A stretch of 64,000 nucleotides of DNA, taken from Fusarium oxysporum f. sp. lycopersici 4287. Lineage: Eukaryota > Ascomycota > Sordariomycetes > Hypocreales > Nectriaceae. The stretch's first letter is position 1, and each line of letters opens with the position of its first letter. Made by a program: the position numbers and the translations under genes. Below, piece after piece: positions 24,451 through 35,715 of this stretch. Below the pieces are notes generated by a model that saw only the letters and a program-made list of their open reading frames with translations, did not search any database and was not told the origin of the DNA. Where the stretch lies: positions 451,079-515,078 of the forward strand of contig NC_030989.1 in the NCBI RefSeq assembly GCF_000149955.1. The letters run 5' to 3'.

Positions 24451-25923
24451 TGCTCTAGGGGGCAGTAGGTTTACCCCTGACTTGTGCTCACTAGTCCCGG
24501 GTGATTTACCAGTGTAAATTGTCTCTCCCTTGTCAAGCGTAAGACTAGCCCCGGTGTTCCTTCTGGGACCAAAGAGGGCAGGCCGACCGCAAGCTATTGG
24601 GAAACCGAATAATGCCCACACACGCGCGGTTGTCACTGGGCCGTGGTGCGTGGTCAATGCTTTGGTAGATCAGCGAACCGGATAATCTGCACAAAGATCC
24701 TGGCTTGCATCTCGAAGACGGGATCGACAAGAGCTAGTGGATCATTGAGAAGGTGTTGCTGGTACTCGAGTCAGCGCAAAGTGTGCGAAAAATGAATACG
24801 TAGACGATAGTGAGATAGGACGAAGGGAGAGATGGTTGACGAGAGATATGTGCAAAAACGTACCTGAATTCCTACAGGGATCATGCACCGGGGAAGAACA
24901 AGGGTTCAATGTGACAGTGTGATTGTGCCTGGGAGACTTGCATAGAAAATCGCAGGGCTTGACAGTAGAGAGTGACTTTGTGTGGGTAGGATTGAGGCTG
25001 ACTCGGAAATCTAGCAACATTAGCATACCCAAATAGGATGTTGTGAAAGGTCATAAATTGCTCAATTGATCGAGTCATTATCACCACTGAACTCTGAAGT
25101 TGACTTATTCTGCATCTTATGATATTATATCACAATCACATTGCATATGTCTTGTTCAAGAGTTCAATAGTTCTCCGGGCCGTGGCTGTCTCTGATGCCA
25201 CGTGCGGTTCCGTCCCTTGCCATGTGCTGTGAGATTGAAGTGGGGGAACGAAAGAAGATGAATATGCATAGAAGGAGTATCCTTAGAAGGAGTAATAGAG
25301 GCTTGTAATGATTGAATCGATTGATGAAGCAAACACGAAATCGCTATCTCGTTTGCCTCATGTCTCATCTCAGTTCCAGAAAGTCATGTCTGGTTGGGTC
25401 AGATAGTTCCTTCCTTGACATCTTTCGATTCTCAAGATCGAATCACCACTAAATTTGACAGGTTTGCTTTTTCTTTGCTTTTTCTCTCTTTTTTCTCCAG
25501 CGTTTTCGAATCATTTTCCTCTTGGCACACTCGTCTCATTCGACGATTTCTGCCGCTTGTAAAGTCAGTCATTTCTTTTTCTCGAAGAAAAGCCACTTTC
25601 CTCTTTTCGCTTGACGTCCCGACCGATTGGCGTTGTTTATCGTAAACCGCCAGTACGCCTTAGCCTAGGGATACGATGCAGACAGACCCGATACCGAATT
25701 GGTTGCCTGCCGCCAGTTGAGCCTTTCTTTTCTTTTTTAGCTGCTTCTCTCGGTTCATTGTGGAGTTGATCTCGTCTGAGTGCACGCGCGATTGTGGTGG
25801 ACATTTGGCATTCCAGAATGTCTCACTTTACAATTCGACTTTATCGTTATTTCTTGTCTCGCTTCGTGCCGATCCTCTTCCGGGCGGGTATTTCGAGATT
25901 TCAATTCCTACAGTGACGGGCTC

Positions 25924-25950
25924 ATTGTCGATTAATTGTCGATTAATTGT
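25924..25950. repeat. Short 11-bp tandem repeat
   Basis: ATTGTCGATTA is repeated twice in tandem, followed by a partial third unit. It lies in the gene-poor interval. Confidence 0.7.
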
Positions 25951-26999
25951 GCTCGGCCTCAACAATTTCTGTCTTCAAGTCCGCCTTGTTAGTGCTTGAT
26001 CTTGGACAGTCCGTCACCCACTAACATCAACGTTATGCAAATGTACCAGGCGCTTAGCAGGCTGTCATGAATCTTTCATGACTCGTTGCGTCCATCTCAT
26101 TTCCGTCTTCTGGCTCGCCGTCAATCAAGACGAGCCGTCTCCAATAGCTTAGTTAGTTTTCCTACCTAGCTGAGTTTGGCAATTCCAGCAAGGCTGTCAG
26201 TTAGCAGCACATCCCATCCCATCCATTCTGCAGCTGCAGCAAGGGTTCTTCTTTACAGAACACTATCCTCTTCTTCACCTTGAAGCCAAACCCGAATCAG
26301 CCTCGTTCTACGAAATAAGCCATTGCATCATAAAATGCTTGACGGTGTCGCCAAGAGCATTTCACGATTCATAAGGTAATCGACATGAACGGAGCCGCTT
26401 CATAACTGTTCCCCAGTTTTGAACCTAGCAAGATCATCAACAACGGCCAGGTCCAAGAGTTGCGGCTCGGCGAACAATCCGCAAAGTTCAATTCCCCGCC
26501 AAAAAATCACAGATACACCAGAAACCCTTTGACTCGTGAGACCCGTTCAGAGCAGACGACCTAAGCAAGCTCAGCAACCCTCGAATTTCACCAGTGCAAA
26601 GCCCCAAAACCACCAGCGAGACCACTGACTGTGGTGCAGTGCTAGGCAGAGCATCCTTCTAACCATCCCTGCGGATCCCTTGTACCCTGCGCGATCGCCG
26701 ACGGACTCAGGGGCCCCGAACGACGCTCGGTCACCTCCAACTCTCGTAGGTCGCTCATTGCTTGGGCCGCTGTTGGGTCTAGCTCCAAGCCTTCAAGCCC
26801 CCGAATCCCCGCAGAGGAGTCGAGGGTCCCCCCCTGACGCCTCTTTTTCTCCCACTCGCTCGACACTGGTAGGGTCCTTGTACCGGTGTGGGTACACTTT
26901 GACTGCCTCTGCTCATCTGTTCCGAGATGCCTGGGCCTCCCTGGTCAGTCAGTCAGTTCACTTCACTCGACTTTAGCTTGTTAGTTTTAGCTGGCTCTG

Positions 27000-27523
27000 G
27001 CTCTTGGGTCTTTGGGTTCCTCAAAAGCGCCGTGCCCCGTCTTCCTACCCCCATCCCCTTCCCTCTTGTCTACCGTTTCTGTTTTTGTCGTTTATAGTTT
27101 TTTGCTTCTGCAGAAAAGAGACTTGTTAGACGCTGATTCAGGTCCTGTCAGATCTCAATTGCTTGCTCCCTTGCATCAAAGACACGAGGTCAACGCCCGC
27201 GCATCCCGCGCTGTAGCCGTCGAATCATTTCTCGCTTCGTTCCGATCCTCGACGCACCCACGACCAAGACGCAGACGCACCACAGACGCTCGTCCCTCTC
27301 ACCCTCTTCCGTCCGCCTCTGACTGCGCGCCCACTCACGGACCCTTCCCCTCCAGTCCAGTCCAGTTCAGTCCATCGCTCTAAGAGGCCCCACCTCCCCG
27401 AAGCCTCAGCTTTCTCGTCTGGTCTTTCTATCAGCCCAGATCAGTTTCTACATACAACAAACACGAATTTCCTCGACTCTGTACAGCAACTGTGTAACCG
27501 TTATTTCCGACAAGCCCGTCAAG
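27000..27523 (+). promoter_or_regulatory. URC4 pyrimidine-rich promoter/leader
   Basis: Long CT-rich stretches with a short TCCAG tandem near 27351-27365 precede the URC4 start. Several upstream ATGs lie here, so if this is transcribed leader it could hold upstream ORFs. Confidence 0.4.
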
Positions 27524-29311
27524 ATGGGCCTGTTTTCTCGTAAAGACAAGACGCCAAAAGGCGACCAGGCCATCAACACCTCCCAGTCCAATGTGAGCGT
27601 AAACTCGCATTCTTCGAGCTTGAGATCTCCTGCTCCTGGCGCCAACCGCAACCCCCTCAATCGAACTTCAGCTACTAGCACATCCCCCGGTGGCCCAATG
27701 TCTCCAGTCAAACTCCCAAAGATCGATCTCCCTCGACCTCCGGACCCTCAGCTCGACCCTGCTGGTTACTTGCGAAGTCTTGTGCTGTGAGAGAGCGAAG
27801 CAAGATTGTCACTGACAAGGCGCTGCGCAATGAGTTGAAGCATTTTGATGTGGACATGGGCAAGTTTCCCGATGTGGTTACTTTTGTTACAGGAATTATC
27901 AAGGTGAGTGACTACGAAAATCGCCAAATTTCTAGCTAACAGCTTGCAGCGAGACTATGATGCCCCCTTCCTCAGCATTCCCGGCCATGGTAGATACCAG
28001 CACTTTGCTGTCGGAGGTCGAGATCGCATTGCCCAGCTTCTTTCCACCTGGCCCACCAACGTGGATAACACAGAGCGATGCCGACGTTTGATCGACCTTT
28101 TCCTAGTCAGCGTGCTTCTAGATGCGGGCGCTGGCACTTCCTGGCAATACAAGAGTAATGAAAATGGCCGCGTGTACAGAAGATCAGAGGGAATCGCAGT
28201 TGCCAGCTTGGAGATGTTCAAGACTGTGAGTACAGATTTTTTGTCGCATTACAAGATGCTAATATTGGCAGGGATTGTTTTCTGGAAACCCCAACAACAA
28301 ATTCCAGGTCGACAAGGATGGTCTCAAGAATCTCACTGTCGAGAAGCTCGCTGCTGGTCTTCAATCAAAACCTGGCAATGAAATGGCTGGTATTCAGGGT
28401 CGCACCGATCTTCTGATCCGCCTTGGAGAAGCTTTAGCCGCTAAGGACGATTTCTGGGGCTTTGAGGGTCGCCCTGGATGCTTAATCGGTATGTAACTTT
28501 AACGGCCTCCCGCGACAAAGCTAATCGTTTTTAGACCATCTCCTCGGCCACCCCTCAACACAAGCTTCGTCTATGCTTATCGTTCCCCTGCCCGTCCTGT
28601 GGAACGTCCTAATGACTGGTCTCGCTCCTATCTGGCCCGCAAACCGAACCGCGATCAACGGTGTCTCCCTTGGTGACGCTTGGCCCTGCCAGGCTATGCC
28701 TCAACCTGGCGCATCTCCCAAGGTTTCCGCTTTCCCCAACAGCTCAAACGCCGCTGCTTGGGAGTCTATTCTTCCTTTCCACAAACTCACCCAATGGCTC
28801 ACCTATTCGCTCATGCAACCGATGCAACAACTCCTCAAGATGCACTTTGCCGGAACAGAATTGCTCACCGGTCTGCCCGAGTACCGAAACGGTGGTCTTT
28901 TCGTCGATATGGGTGTCTTGAACTTGAGGAAGGATGATTTGGAGAGGGGTCTTCAGAACTACAATGAGTGGGTGCAACGGACAGGCGCAAAGGGCGTCGA
29001 GGTAGCACCCATGTTTGAGCCCAGTGACGATGTCATCGTTGAGTGGAGAGGTGTCACAGTCGGTTTCCTCGATATGCTGTGCGTTGAGGTTAACAAGGCA
29101 CTGAAGCCAGAGCTGGGTGGAAATGAATTGACTTTGGCGCAGTTGCTAGAGGCTGGTAGCTGGAGGGTAAGTTTATTCCACCAAACAACATGCCCCGAAA
29201 CCACGAAACAGTACTAACTCATTCCAGGGCGGCCGCGAGATTGCCGAGATCAACAGACCTAATACCAAGGAGCCCCCGATCCTTATCGAGAGCGACGGCA
29301 CCGTATTCTAA
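27524..29311 (+). CDS. URC4: DUF1688 protein, uracil catabolism Urc4-like, with a one-base frameshift
   Basis: Member of the DUF1688 family; Urc4 is required for the pyrimidine URC uracil-degradation pathway in yeasts, though the exact reaction is not settled. Exons: 27524-27903, 27950-28225, 28272-28488, 28535-29166 and 29228-29311. The first 86 residues are a low-complexity serine/proline-rich extension (MGLFSRKDKTPKGDQ). The DUF1688 body begins PAGYLRSL and should continue into AVRERSKIVTDKALRNELKH, but these lie in different frames: the exons total 1589 nt, one short of a multiple of three, and a missing base next to the TT at 27780-27781 would give 530 codons. Later signatures include IPGHGRYQHFAVGG, SILPFHKLTQWLTYSL and FVDMGVLNLR. 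All four introns fit the corrected frame, which favours a sequence error over loss of function. Confidence 0.9.
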
Positions 29312-29884
29312 AAGAGGCGCTGTTTTATTACATATGCCCTTCTTGGATGTATTAACTGAAATGAACATTACGGGAAACTCCGGGGGAATAGAGCGTGAAG
29401 CTTACAGTTTCTTTTTTAAACTCTCTTCGAAAGCATTCAAAGCATTTATTCAATTAAACCAGAAGATGTGTTTTCTTTTGCCGTATGCAAAATGGCAAAA
29501 AGGTGGTGGTTTTATTTATTACAATACACAGCAGATGAATGGAAATGGAATGGGCAAAAGGGAGCTGCGGGGCGGAAAAGGAACCTTGGCAGGGGGTTTG
29601 CCTAGTTTTATAATCGAGACATAAGTCAAGTCAAGTCAAGTCGTTAAAGGCGTTTACCGCTTAATTATTGAGTTGAGTTGAGTTGTCTTTAAACAGATTA
29701 ATTGGGATGGTTAGGTTGTGTTTCTATTACATCGATAGATACATGCAGACATTTTTATATCCAGTCATGCAAAAGCCCCCGCGGTATCATGTCGCTCCCC
29801 TCCAATGCCTATTATACAATGCCTGATCCAGTTGAACAGTGTACAAGTTTATCCTTATTTTACAGTTATTTGTGATACAATTGC
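29312..29884. other. Convergent intergenic region (URC4 / OXA1)
   Basis: AT-rich 3' regions of two convergent genes. Holds two short tandem arrays: AAGTC four times at 29623-29642, and TTGAG three times at 29668-29685. Confidence 0.5.
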
Positions 29885-31250
29885 TCATCGCTTGTACTTC
29901 TTCTCAAACTCATCACGCTCCAACTTTCGTCGCATGTTCTCGAGCTTCTGAATCTGCTCCTTTCTCGCCTTCTCAGCTCGCTCCTCAGCAGTACCGCTGT
30001 ACTGATTCGTCATGTTGCCGACTTGGTCGGAGACGCTCTTCTTCATGTTGTCAAGGTTGTCGGTGAGACGCTCACGAAGACCCTCGATACCCTTGGCCTG
30101 AGTGACACGGGGAGGCTTGTAGACGGGCTCCTCGATCTTGGGGATGGGAAGATCGAGAGCGCGACGGACGGACTCGTTGTTGAGAATGGCGGCAGTGATG
30201 AAGGTGGCAGCTCCAGTGGAAACCATCATGAGGTTGACACCAGCGCCGAGGAAGCTCGTAGCGAATAGAGTCACTGCACTCATGACGTAGACCATGTTCT
30301 TCATCATGGCCTTTTGCTCAGGGGGTGTGTATTTAGAATTGAGCTAGATTGATGTTAAATAGAATCTCATATAGAGCCCGGGAATCTTACCTTCAAGGTG
30401 CCGACCAGGAGAACGGTACCAGCAACGGGGAGGGCGTAAAAGGGATCGGCAGCCGTAAGGTCGGTGAACCAGGCCCAGCCAGCGTTCTCCATAGATGGAA
30501 CTGGGATGTGAATCATGCCGTTGATGACTCGGAAGAGACCAAAACTGAAGGGAATCTGTACAAAAGCCCAGAACATGTTCTTGACCTCGGTGCCGTATTC
30601 CTTTCGGACCATGTTACCAATAAACTGTCCTTTTTGAACCATCTCCCGATCACCTGTCTGATAACCCTTCTTCATAAGCTCCAGACTTTCCTTGGCTCGA
30701 GGATCCGCCTTCATCTTAGCCGTAGCAGCACTGAACTTGACACTACGAAGTTGAGGATAGATCATGATGACACGTAATAAGAGCGCAGTTGCGACAATGG
30801 AGCCACCCCATCCAAGACCGGTATACACATGGACGTGTTCAAGAACCCATTGCATAACTGACGTAGGACCCCAGCCATAGTCGAGGCCAATCTCCTTCAG
30901 GAAACCAATGTTCTCGGGCATGGTGAGAATGCTGGGGTTGGCGAGGTCGGCAATGCTTTCGAGGTCGAATTCGGAGGGCAGAACGGAAGATGGTTCAGCA
31001 GACTGTGTCACATCTGCGAACTTATCGGCGGCAGGAGTAGGAGCTTCGTTGATGGGTGTAGGATCGATAGTCTCGGGAGGAGTGGGAGCTTCTGGCGTTG
31101 TGACGGCTTCAACAGCTGGCTCTTCTGTCTTCTTCTTCCCATAGATGTTATAACCCCAGAGCGAGAGTTGCCTTGACGAAGCAATGCCTCCAAGAACAAT
31201 GGGCGCAGAAATGTTCCTGACACCAACTCTTGTCCCAGCCGTAAGAGGTG
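29885..31250 (-). CDS. OXA1: Mitochondrial inner-membrane insertase Oxa1 (5' end in sequence gap)
   Basis: YidC/Oxa1/Alb3-family insertase, which inserts mitochondrially made and some imported proteins into the inner membrane. Two exons seen: 31250-30391 (truncated at its start by the N run) and 30343-29885, with a 47-nt intron (gtaaga..atctag) joining GTLK to LNSKYTPPEQKAMMKNM. The visible part has a mature-protein linker rich in Glu/Pro, then the membrane segments LGWGGSIVATALLLRVIMIY, FWAFVQIPFSFGLFRVI, FYALPVAGTVLLVG and VMSAVTLFATSFLGAGVNLM, and a basic, coiled-coil C-terminal tail (EKARKEQIQKLENMRRKLER) of the ribosome-binding type. The start and targeting peptide are not visible; sequence beyond the gap cannot be assigned. 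Confidence 0.93.
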
Positions 31251-31663
31251 NNNNNNNNNNNNNNNNNNNNNNNNNNNNNNNNNNNNNNNNNNNNNNNNNN
31301 NNNNNNNNNNNNNNNNNNNNNNNNNNNNNNNNNNNNNNNNNNNNNNNNNNNNNNNNNNNNNNNNNNNNNNNNNNNNNNNNNNNNNNNNNNNNNNNNNNNN
31401 NNNNNNNNNNNNNNNNNNNNNNNNNNNNNNNNNNNNNNNNNNNNNNNNNNNNNNNNNNNNNNNNNNNNNNNNNNNNNNNNNNNNNNNNNNNNNNNNNNNN
31501 NNNNNNNNNNNNNNNNNNNNNNNNNNNNNNNNNNNNNNNNNNNNNNNNNNNNNNNNNNNNNNNNNNNNNNNNNNNNNNNNNNNNNNNNNNNNNNNNNNNN
31601 NNNNNNNNNNNNNNNNNNNNNNNNNNNNNNNNNNNNNNNNNNNNNNNNNNNNNNNNNNNNNNN
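31251..31663. other. Assembly gap (413 N)
   Basis: Undetermined bases covering the probable 5' end of OXA1. Confidence 0.99.
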
Positions 31664-32055
31664 CAATAAGTTGCGCGATGTTGCTGGGAATTTTTTGGAG
31701 GTTTTCCGGGGACTGGCGGGTAAATGTCGGGTTCGCGATAGTCCGTCGCCGATGATCTCCGAATGACCTTGTCATTAGGCCTCGGCCTGTGACGAGTCAA
31801 TTGGGGAGGATTAGAGTTGCGAGAATGATTCGAGTGGTTGTAATTGACGTCGCTGCGTTCGAATGAGTGATTTTTACATTTTGAACCACCAGTGCAACGA
31901 AACGCCACAATCCATGTTCCTGTCTAATATATAATCTCAAATTATTTAACATGATATGCATTCATCCGTCCCTGCTCTTTCGTAGATGATTCATAGCGAT
32001 GAGTGTGTCTTGGGCGTAATGGATAAAATCCTTAAGGTGAAGGGTTTCCGACAGT

Positions 32056-32484
32056 TTACTCCAGGCTTGCCAAATCGTCCAGCGAAGGGCGAGGAGCATA
32101 TGACTTTTCTCGAAGCTCGATACCAGGTCCGATAGGGTGAACTCTTCTTCGCGAGAGGGGGAAGACCTGGATTTGTTAGCAGGGTTTGATAAACTTGGAG
32201 CATAACTGCGCAGTATGGCATACCTTTGTACCTCCCCATCCCAGCCTAAAAGCAGCTTCATGAGCGAAGAGCTCTCCAAATCCAAGCATCATGCCGTTGA
32301 CAAAAGGTAGTAGGAGGTTGATAGCAGCTCCTCGTATCAACGACCACACTGTTGGGGGCTTGTAGAGGATGACGGGTGAGTTTGACGATGGAGGTGAAGA
32401 GAGATCATCGCCTGCAGAGTATAGTTCGCTGTCGGAGTGCAATGTCACGCCGGACTCGGCGAGGTGGTTGTGTTCGTCGGACAT
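32056..32484 (-). CDS. MIM1: Mitochondrial outer-membrane biogenesis protein Mim1/TOM13
   Basis: Mim1 (TOM13) promotes insertion of single-span and multi-span alpha-helical proteins into the mitochondrial outer membrane and assembly of TOM. Exons 32484-32224 and 32166-32056 with a 57-nt intron give 123 residues. A charged N-terminal region (about 1-40) is followed by the family core, PPTVWSLIRGAAINLLLPF and NGMMLGFGELFAHEAAFRLG (about 43-84), the helix that carries the G-x-x-x-G-like packing motif. Splicing joins GGTK to VFPLSRRR and the tail HPIGPGIELRE, as in relatives. An unspliced reading would end soon after GGTK, so the intron is needed. Adjacent to OXA1 on the same strand. Confidence 0.9.
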
Positions 32485-32966
32485 GGCAGGCTTCGAGATG
32501 TGAGCGCTCGTTCGGATAAAACTAAAGGATTAAATGGTTTGAAGCTCGATTGTTGGTCGTTGTCGGCTTGAGCTAGCTTCTGAAGAGGTTGTTGACGATC
32601 TCGGCTTCTCAACCGTCGCGCTTGCTTCCCCCAGATCCTTACGTAAGGCTGCAGGACCGGGGCAGAGATGGACCTGACTCTGTTGAAGTGGTGAGTGTGG
32701 GTCCCCACTTGTGTCATGGCCCAGTCAAGGAAGGTGGGGTGAAGGAGTCCACCGCCACCAACCCAGAGCTTCCTTTGCTTCGAGGTGACGAGCAAGCTGC
32801 CTGCCTGTTACTAGAACCTTCATTCATCAACAAACGCACTTTGAGATTGACGTGTCTTTTTATCTTGCTTCAGTCCCCTCTAAATTTACCAAAGCTCCTC
32901 ATAAATCTGCGACTTCTGAAAACTTGATCAACACACATCTCTACTACCCCGCCTTCAATCGTCAAC
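32485..32966. promoter_or_regulatory. Divergent promoter region of MIM1 and SHP1
   Basis: 482 bp between the divergent start codons of MIM1 and SHP1. No gene is seen. The sequence before the SHP1 ATG (CGTCAAC) is a normal fungal context. Confidence 0.45.
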
Positions 32967-33696
32967 ATGGCAGACCACGAAGCCCAGATCGTGGAGTTTG
33001 CAGGCCTGAGCGGCGCAAGCCCTGAAGAGGTTCGCATTTCTCTGATTCGCACCGAACATTCCAGCTAACGCGCCCAAGGCCAGACAGTATCTTGAAGCCC
33101 ACAACTGGGATCTCGCCGAGGCCAGCAATGCTTGGTTCCGTGATGCCGAAGATGATAACCGCGACACATCCACAGCTCCCGCTGCCGCTCCTGACAACTA
33201 CACGGGCCCTCGAACCCTCGACGGTCGACCAGCTCCAGAGGCTGCCCGCAGCAGCCAACCGACTCGCAAACCTGCCGCATCACAACAGAAGAAGAGGGGG
33301 ATTGCTACTCTAGGATCTCTCGGTAGCTCATCCCACCAACACGATCATGGTGATGACGATGATGATGATTTCGACGGCGAAGACGATGATGGACGAGGAA
33401 ACCTGTTTGCCGGTGGTGAGAAGTCTGGATTGGCTGTTCAAGATCCGCACCAGGAGGGCGGTCCCAAGAAGATCATCAGTGACATTCTCGCCAAGGCACG
33501 AGCGTAAGTCACTGAGCATTTGAAGGTGAATATAGCTGACAGATTAGCAACGCTCAACGCCCCGAAGCCGAGAATGAGGCTGGCCCTTCTGAGCCCAGTC
33601 GCTTCCGGGGAACTGGACAGACACTCGGCGGAGATGGTGTCGAGAGCCGCAGCATTCCTGATCCTCTCGGCCCAGCTCGCTCTTCAAACGCCGAAC
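32967..33696 (+). CDS. SHP1: Cdc48 cofactor Shp1/p47 (UBA-SEP-UBX type), 3' end in gap
   Basis: Shp1/p47 links the AAA ATPase Cdc48/p97 to ubiquitinated substrates and to phosphatase and membrane functions. Exons visible: 32967-33029, 33079-33503 and 33548 onwards. The N terminus (AQIVEFAGLSGASPEEARQY, then LEAHNWDLAEASNAWF) is a UBA domain, residues about 5-45, split by the first intron. A disordered, very acidic stretch (DHGDDDDDDFDGEDDDGRG) follows, then the conserved GNLFAGGEKSGLAVQDP region and KKIISDILAKARANAQRPE. The SEP and UBX domains should lie in the N run that begins at 33697. The stop codon is not visible. The family call rests on the N-terminal half and is strong for fungi. Confidence 0.88.
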
Positions 33697-34510
33697 NNNN
33701 NNNNNNNNNNNNNNNNNNNNNNNNNNNNNNNNNNNNNNNNNNNNNNNNNNNNNNNNNNNNNNNNNNNNNNNNNNNNNNNNNNNNNNNNNNNNNNNNNNNN
33801 NNNNNNNNNNNNNNNNNNNNNNNNNNNNNNNNNNNNNNNNNNNNNNNNNNNNNNNNNNNNNNNNNNNNNNNNNNNNNNNNNNNNNNNNNNNNNNNNNNNN
33901 NNNNNNNNNNNNNNNNNNNNNNNNNNNNNNNNNNNNNNNNNNNNNNNNNNNNNNNNNNNNNNNNNNNNNNNNNNNNNNNNNNNNNNNNNNNNNNNNNNNN
34001 NNNNNNNNNNNNNNNNNNNNNNNNNNNNNNNNNNNNNNNNNNNNNNNNNNNNNNNNNNNNNNNNNNNNNNNNNNNNNNNNNNNNNNNNNNNNNNNNNNNN
34101 NNNNNNNNNNNNNNNNNNNNNNNNNNNNNNNNNNNNNNNNNNNNNNNNNNNNNNNNNNNNNNNNNNNNNNNNNNNNNNNNNNNNNNNNNNNNNNNNNNNN
34201 NNNNNNNNNNNNNNNNNNNNNNNNNNNNNNNNNNNNNNNNNNNNNNNNNNNNNNNNNNNNNNNNNNNNNNNNNNNNNNNNNNNNNNNNNNNNNNNNNNNN
34301 NNNNNNNNNNNNNNNNNNNNNNNNNNNNNNNNNNNNNNNNNNNNNNNNNNNNNNNNNNNNNNNNNNNNNNNNNNNNNNNNNNNNNNNNNNNNNNNNNNNN
34401 NNNNNNNNNNNNNNNNNNNNNNNNNNNNNNNNNNNNNNNNNNNNNNNNNNNNNNNNNNNNNNNNNNNNNNNNNNNNNNNNNNNNNNNNNNNNNNNNNNNN
34501 NNNNNNNNNN
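33697..34510. other. Assembly gap (814 N)
   Basis: Undetermined bases covering the probable 3' part of SHP1. Confidence 0.99.
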
Positions 34511-34597
34511 AATATCACCTAGAGTGGTATCTCAACACCTAACGCCAAATAACAAGCCATACGCCGTGATAACTCCGATCTATGTGGTCTTATCAGT

Positions 34598-35715
34598 TTA
34601 GGCGGCAGCAGTGGCGGCGTTGGGAGCTGGAGTTGCGGGGCCATCCAGAAATCTGAAGTGCTCAATGGCGATCTGACAATTGAGCATGGCAGCGTTGAAC
34701 CGAGCTTCTCCGGGTGGAAGAACAACCATGAGATACGTGTTTGTCGTGAACTTGAGAATGAACAGACTAAATCGATTGCCAGCCTTGTGCTCCATTCGAA
34801 TGAACTGTTCGGCGTTGCGCGGCGTACCGGTGAAGCGCGAAATACTCTGCTTGAAATGCTTCATGATGTTTGACATGCGCTCTAGTCGATCCTCAGTCGG
34901 GTTTCGTTGTCCTTCAGACGAAGTCCAGGATGATACGGCAAGGAACGATGTGCGCTCGAACAGCAGCAATTCTTCAGCTTCGATGGCGAGACCCAGGTTT
35001 GCGAGATTTCGCTCAATCACCGAGAGGTTAGGCACAAGGTCATGAATAATCGACGCCCACGCTTTATACAAGCTCTGATCCCAAATCGACGTCGCAAACG
35101 GCGTGAGCTCAATCGACGACGCAGCAATACCGACTGAATTCGCATACTCGAAGGTCTTCTGTCGCACAACCCGAATGCGCTCATCGTAAACTGACTCACG
35201 TGCCGTAGGGACAACGAGATCCATCTTGTGAATGAGGATGTAGATCTTTGCGGCGGGGGAGTATTGCAGGAGCGCGGAGAGGATGGAGACGTAGGTTGCC
35301 AAGTCGCGGTCGACGTCGCGGGATTCAATGTCGAAGACGTAGATTAGCACGCCGACGTTGGAAAAGACGTGGACGCGCTGTTGCGAGAGATAGTTCTCCA
35401 TAAAGGCCTCTTGACCACCGCAGTCCCAGAGATTGAGGGTGAGGTTTCCGAGGAACTTGACGTGCGAAAGATCGATATCGATAGTTGCGCCCCTACATAA
35501 TCAGCTTCAACCCCCATACCTAGGCAAGGGGGGACTTACAGTCTTCGTGTATCGCGGGCGATGTAGTTGCTAAAGATAATACTCCTCATGCTTGACTTGC
35601 CGGAGCCGGACTTTCCCATGAGGAGCACCTTTTTCTTCTTGGGCTTCTTGACTTCGCCGAGGAGTTCGGGGGCGGGCTGGACCTCCGAGAGGGAGGTGTC
35701 GATGTAGGAGGCCAT
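34598..35715 (-). CDS. GTR1: Rag-type GTPase Gtr1
   Basis: RagA/B-like small GTPase that, with Gtr2, signals amino-acid supply to TORC1 on the vacuole. Two exons, 35715-35540 and 35492-34598, with a 47-nt intron, give 356 residues. Motifs: P-loop [13 protein letters not shown] (about 31-43), switch region [13 protein letters not shown]3 [16 protein letters not shown]4 HKMDLV. The C-terminal roadblock-type half contains [10 protein letters not shown] and the run to [18 protein letters not shown], ending in an alanine-rich tail. The G-domain motifs are all present, so it should bind GTP. The first exon carries a basic KKPKKKK stretch just before the P-loop. Length and layout match fungal Gtr1; Gtr2 would lack this tail and P-loop pattern. 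Confidence 0.95.

Larger units (their letters stand above)
20614..27523. other. Large gene-poor interval
   Basis: About 6.9 kb with only short, non-homologous ORFs on both strands. It holds the hairpin element at 24317-24450, a short tandem repeat at 25924-25950 and, towards its right end, the promoter and pyrimidine-rich leader of URC4. No tRNA, rRNA or transposase was recognised. Whether non-coding RNAs or short diverged genes are present cannot be told from sequence alone. Confidence 0.5.

Noticed and set aside
9300..24500. Possible mimp or other named Fusarium transposon
   Set aside because: The arm sequences do not match the mimp terminal repeat that I remember, and no transposase is present.
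26642..27383. ORFs just upstream of URC4
   Set aside because: They lie in the pyrimidine-rich promoter/leader and show only low-complexity Ser/Pro/Arg composition.
31148..34542. Long ORFs spanning the N runs
   Set aside because: They arise because N codons are never stops; they are not evidence of genes.
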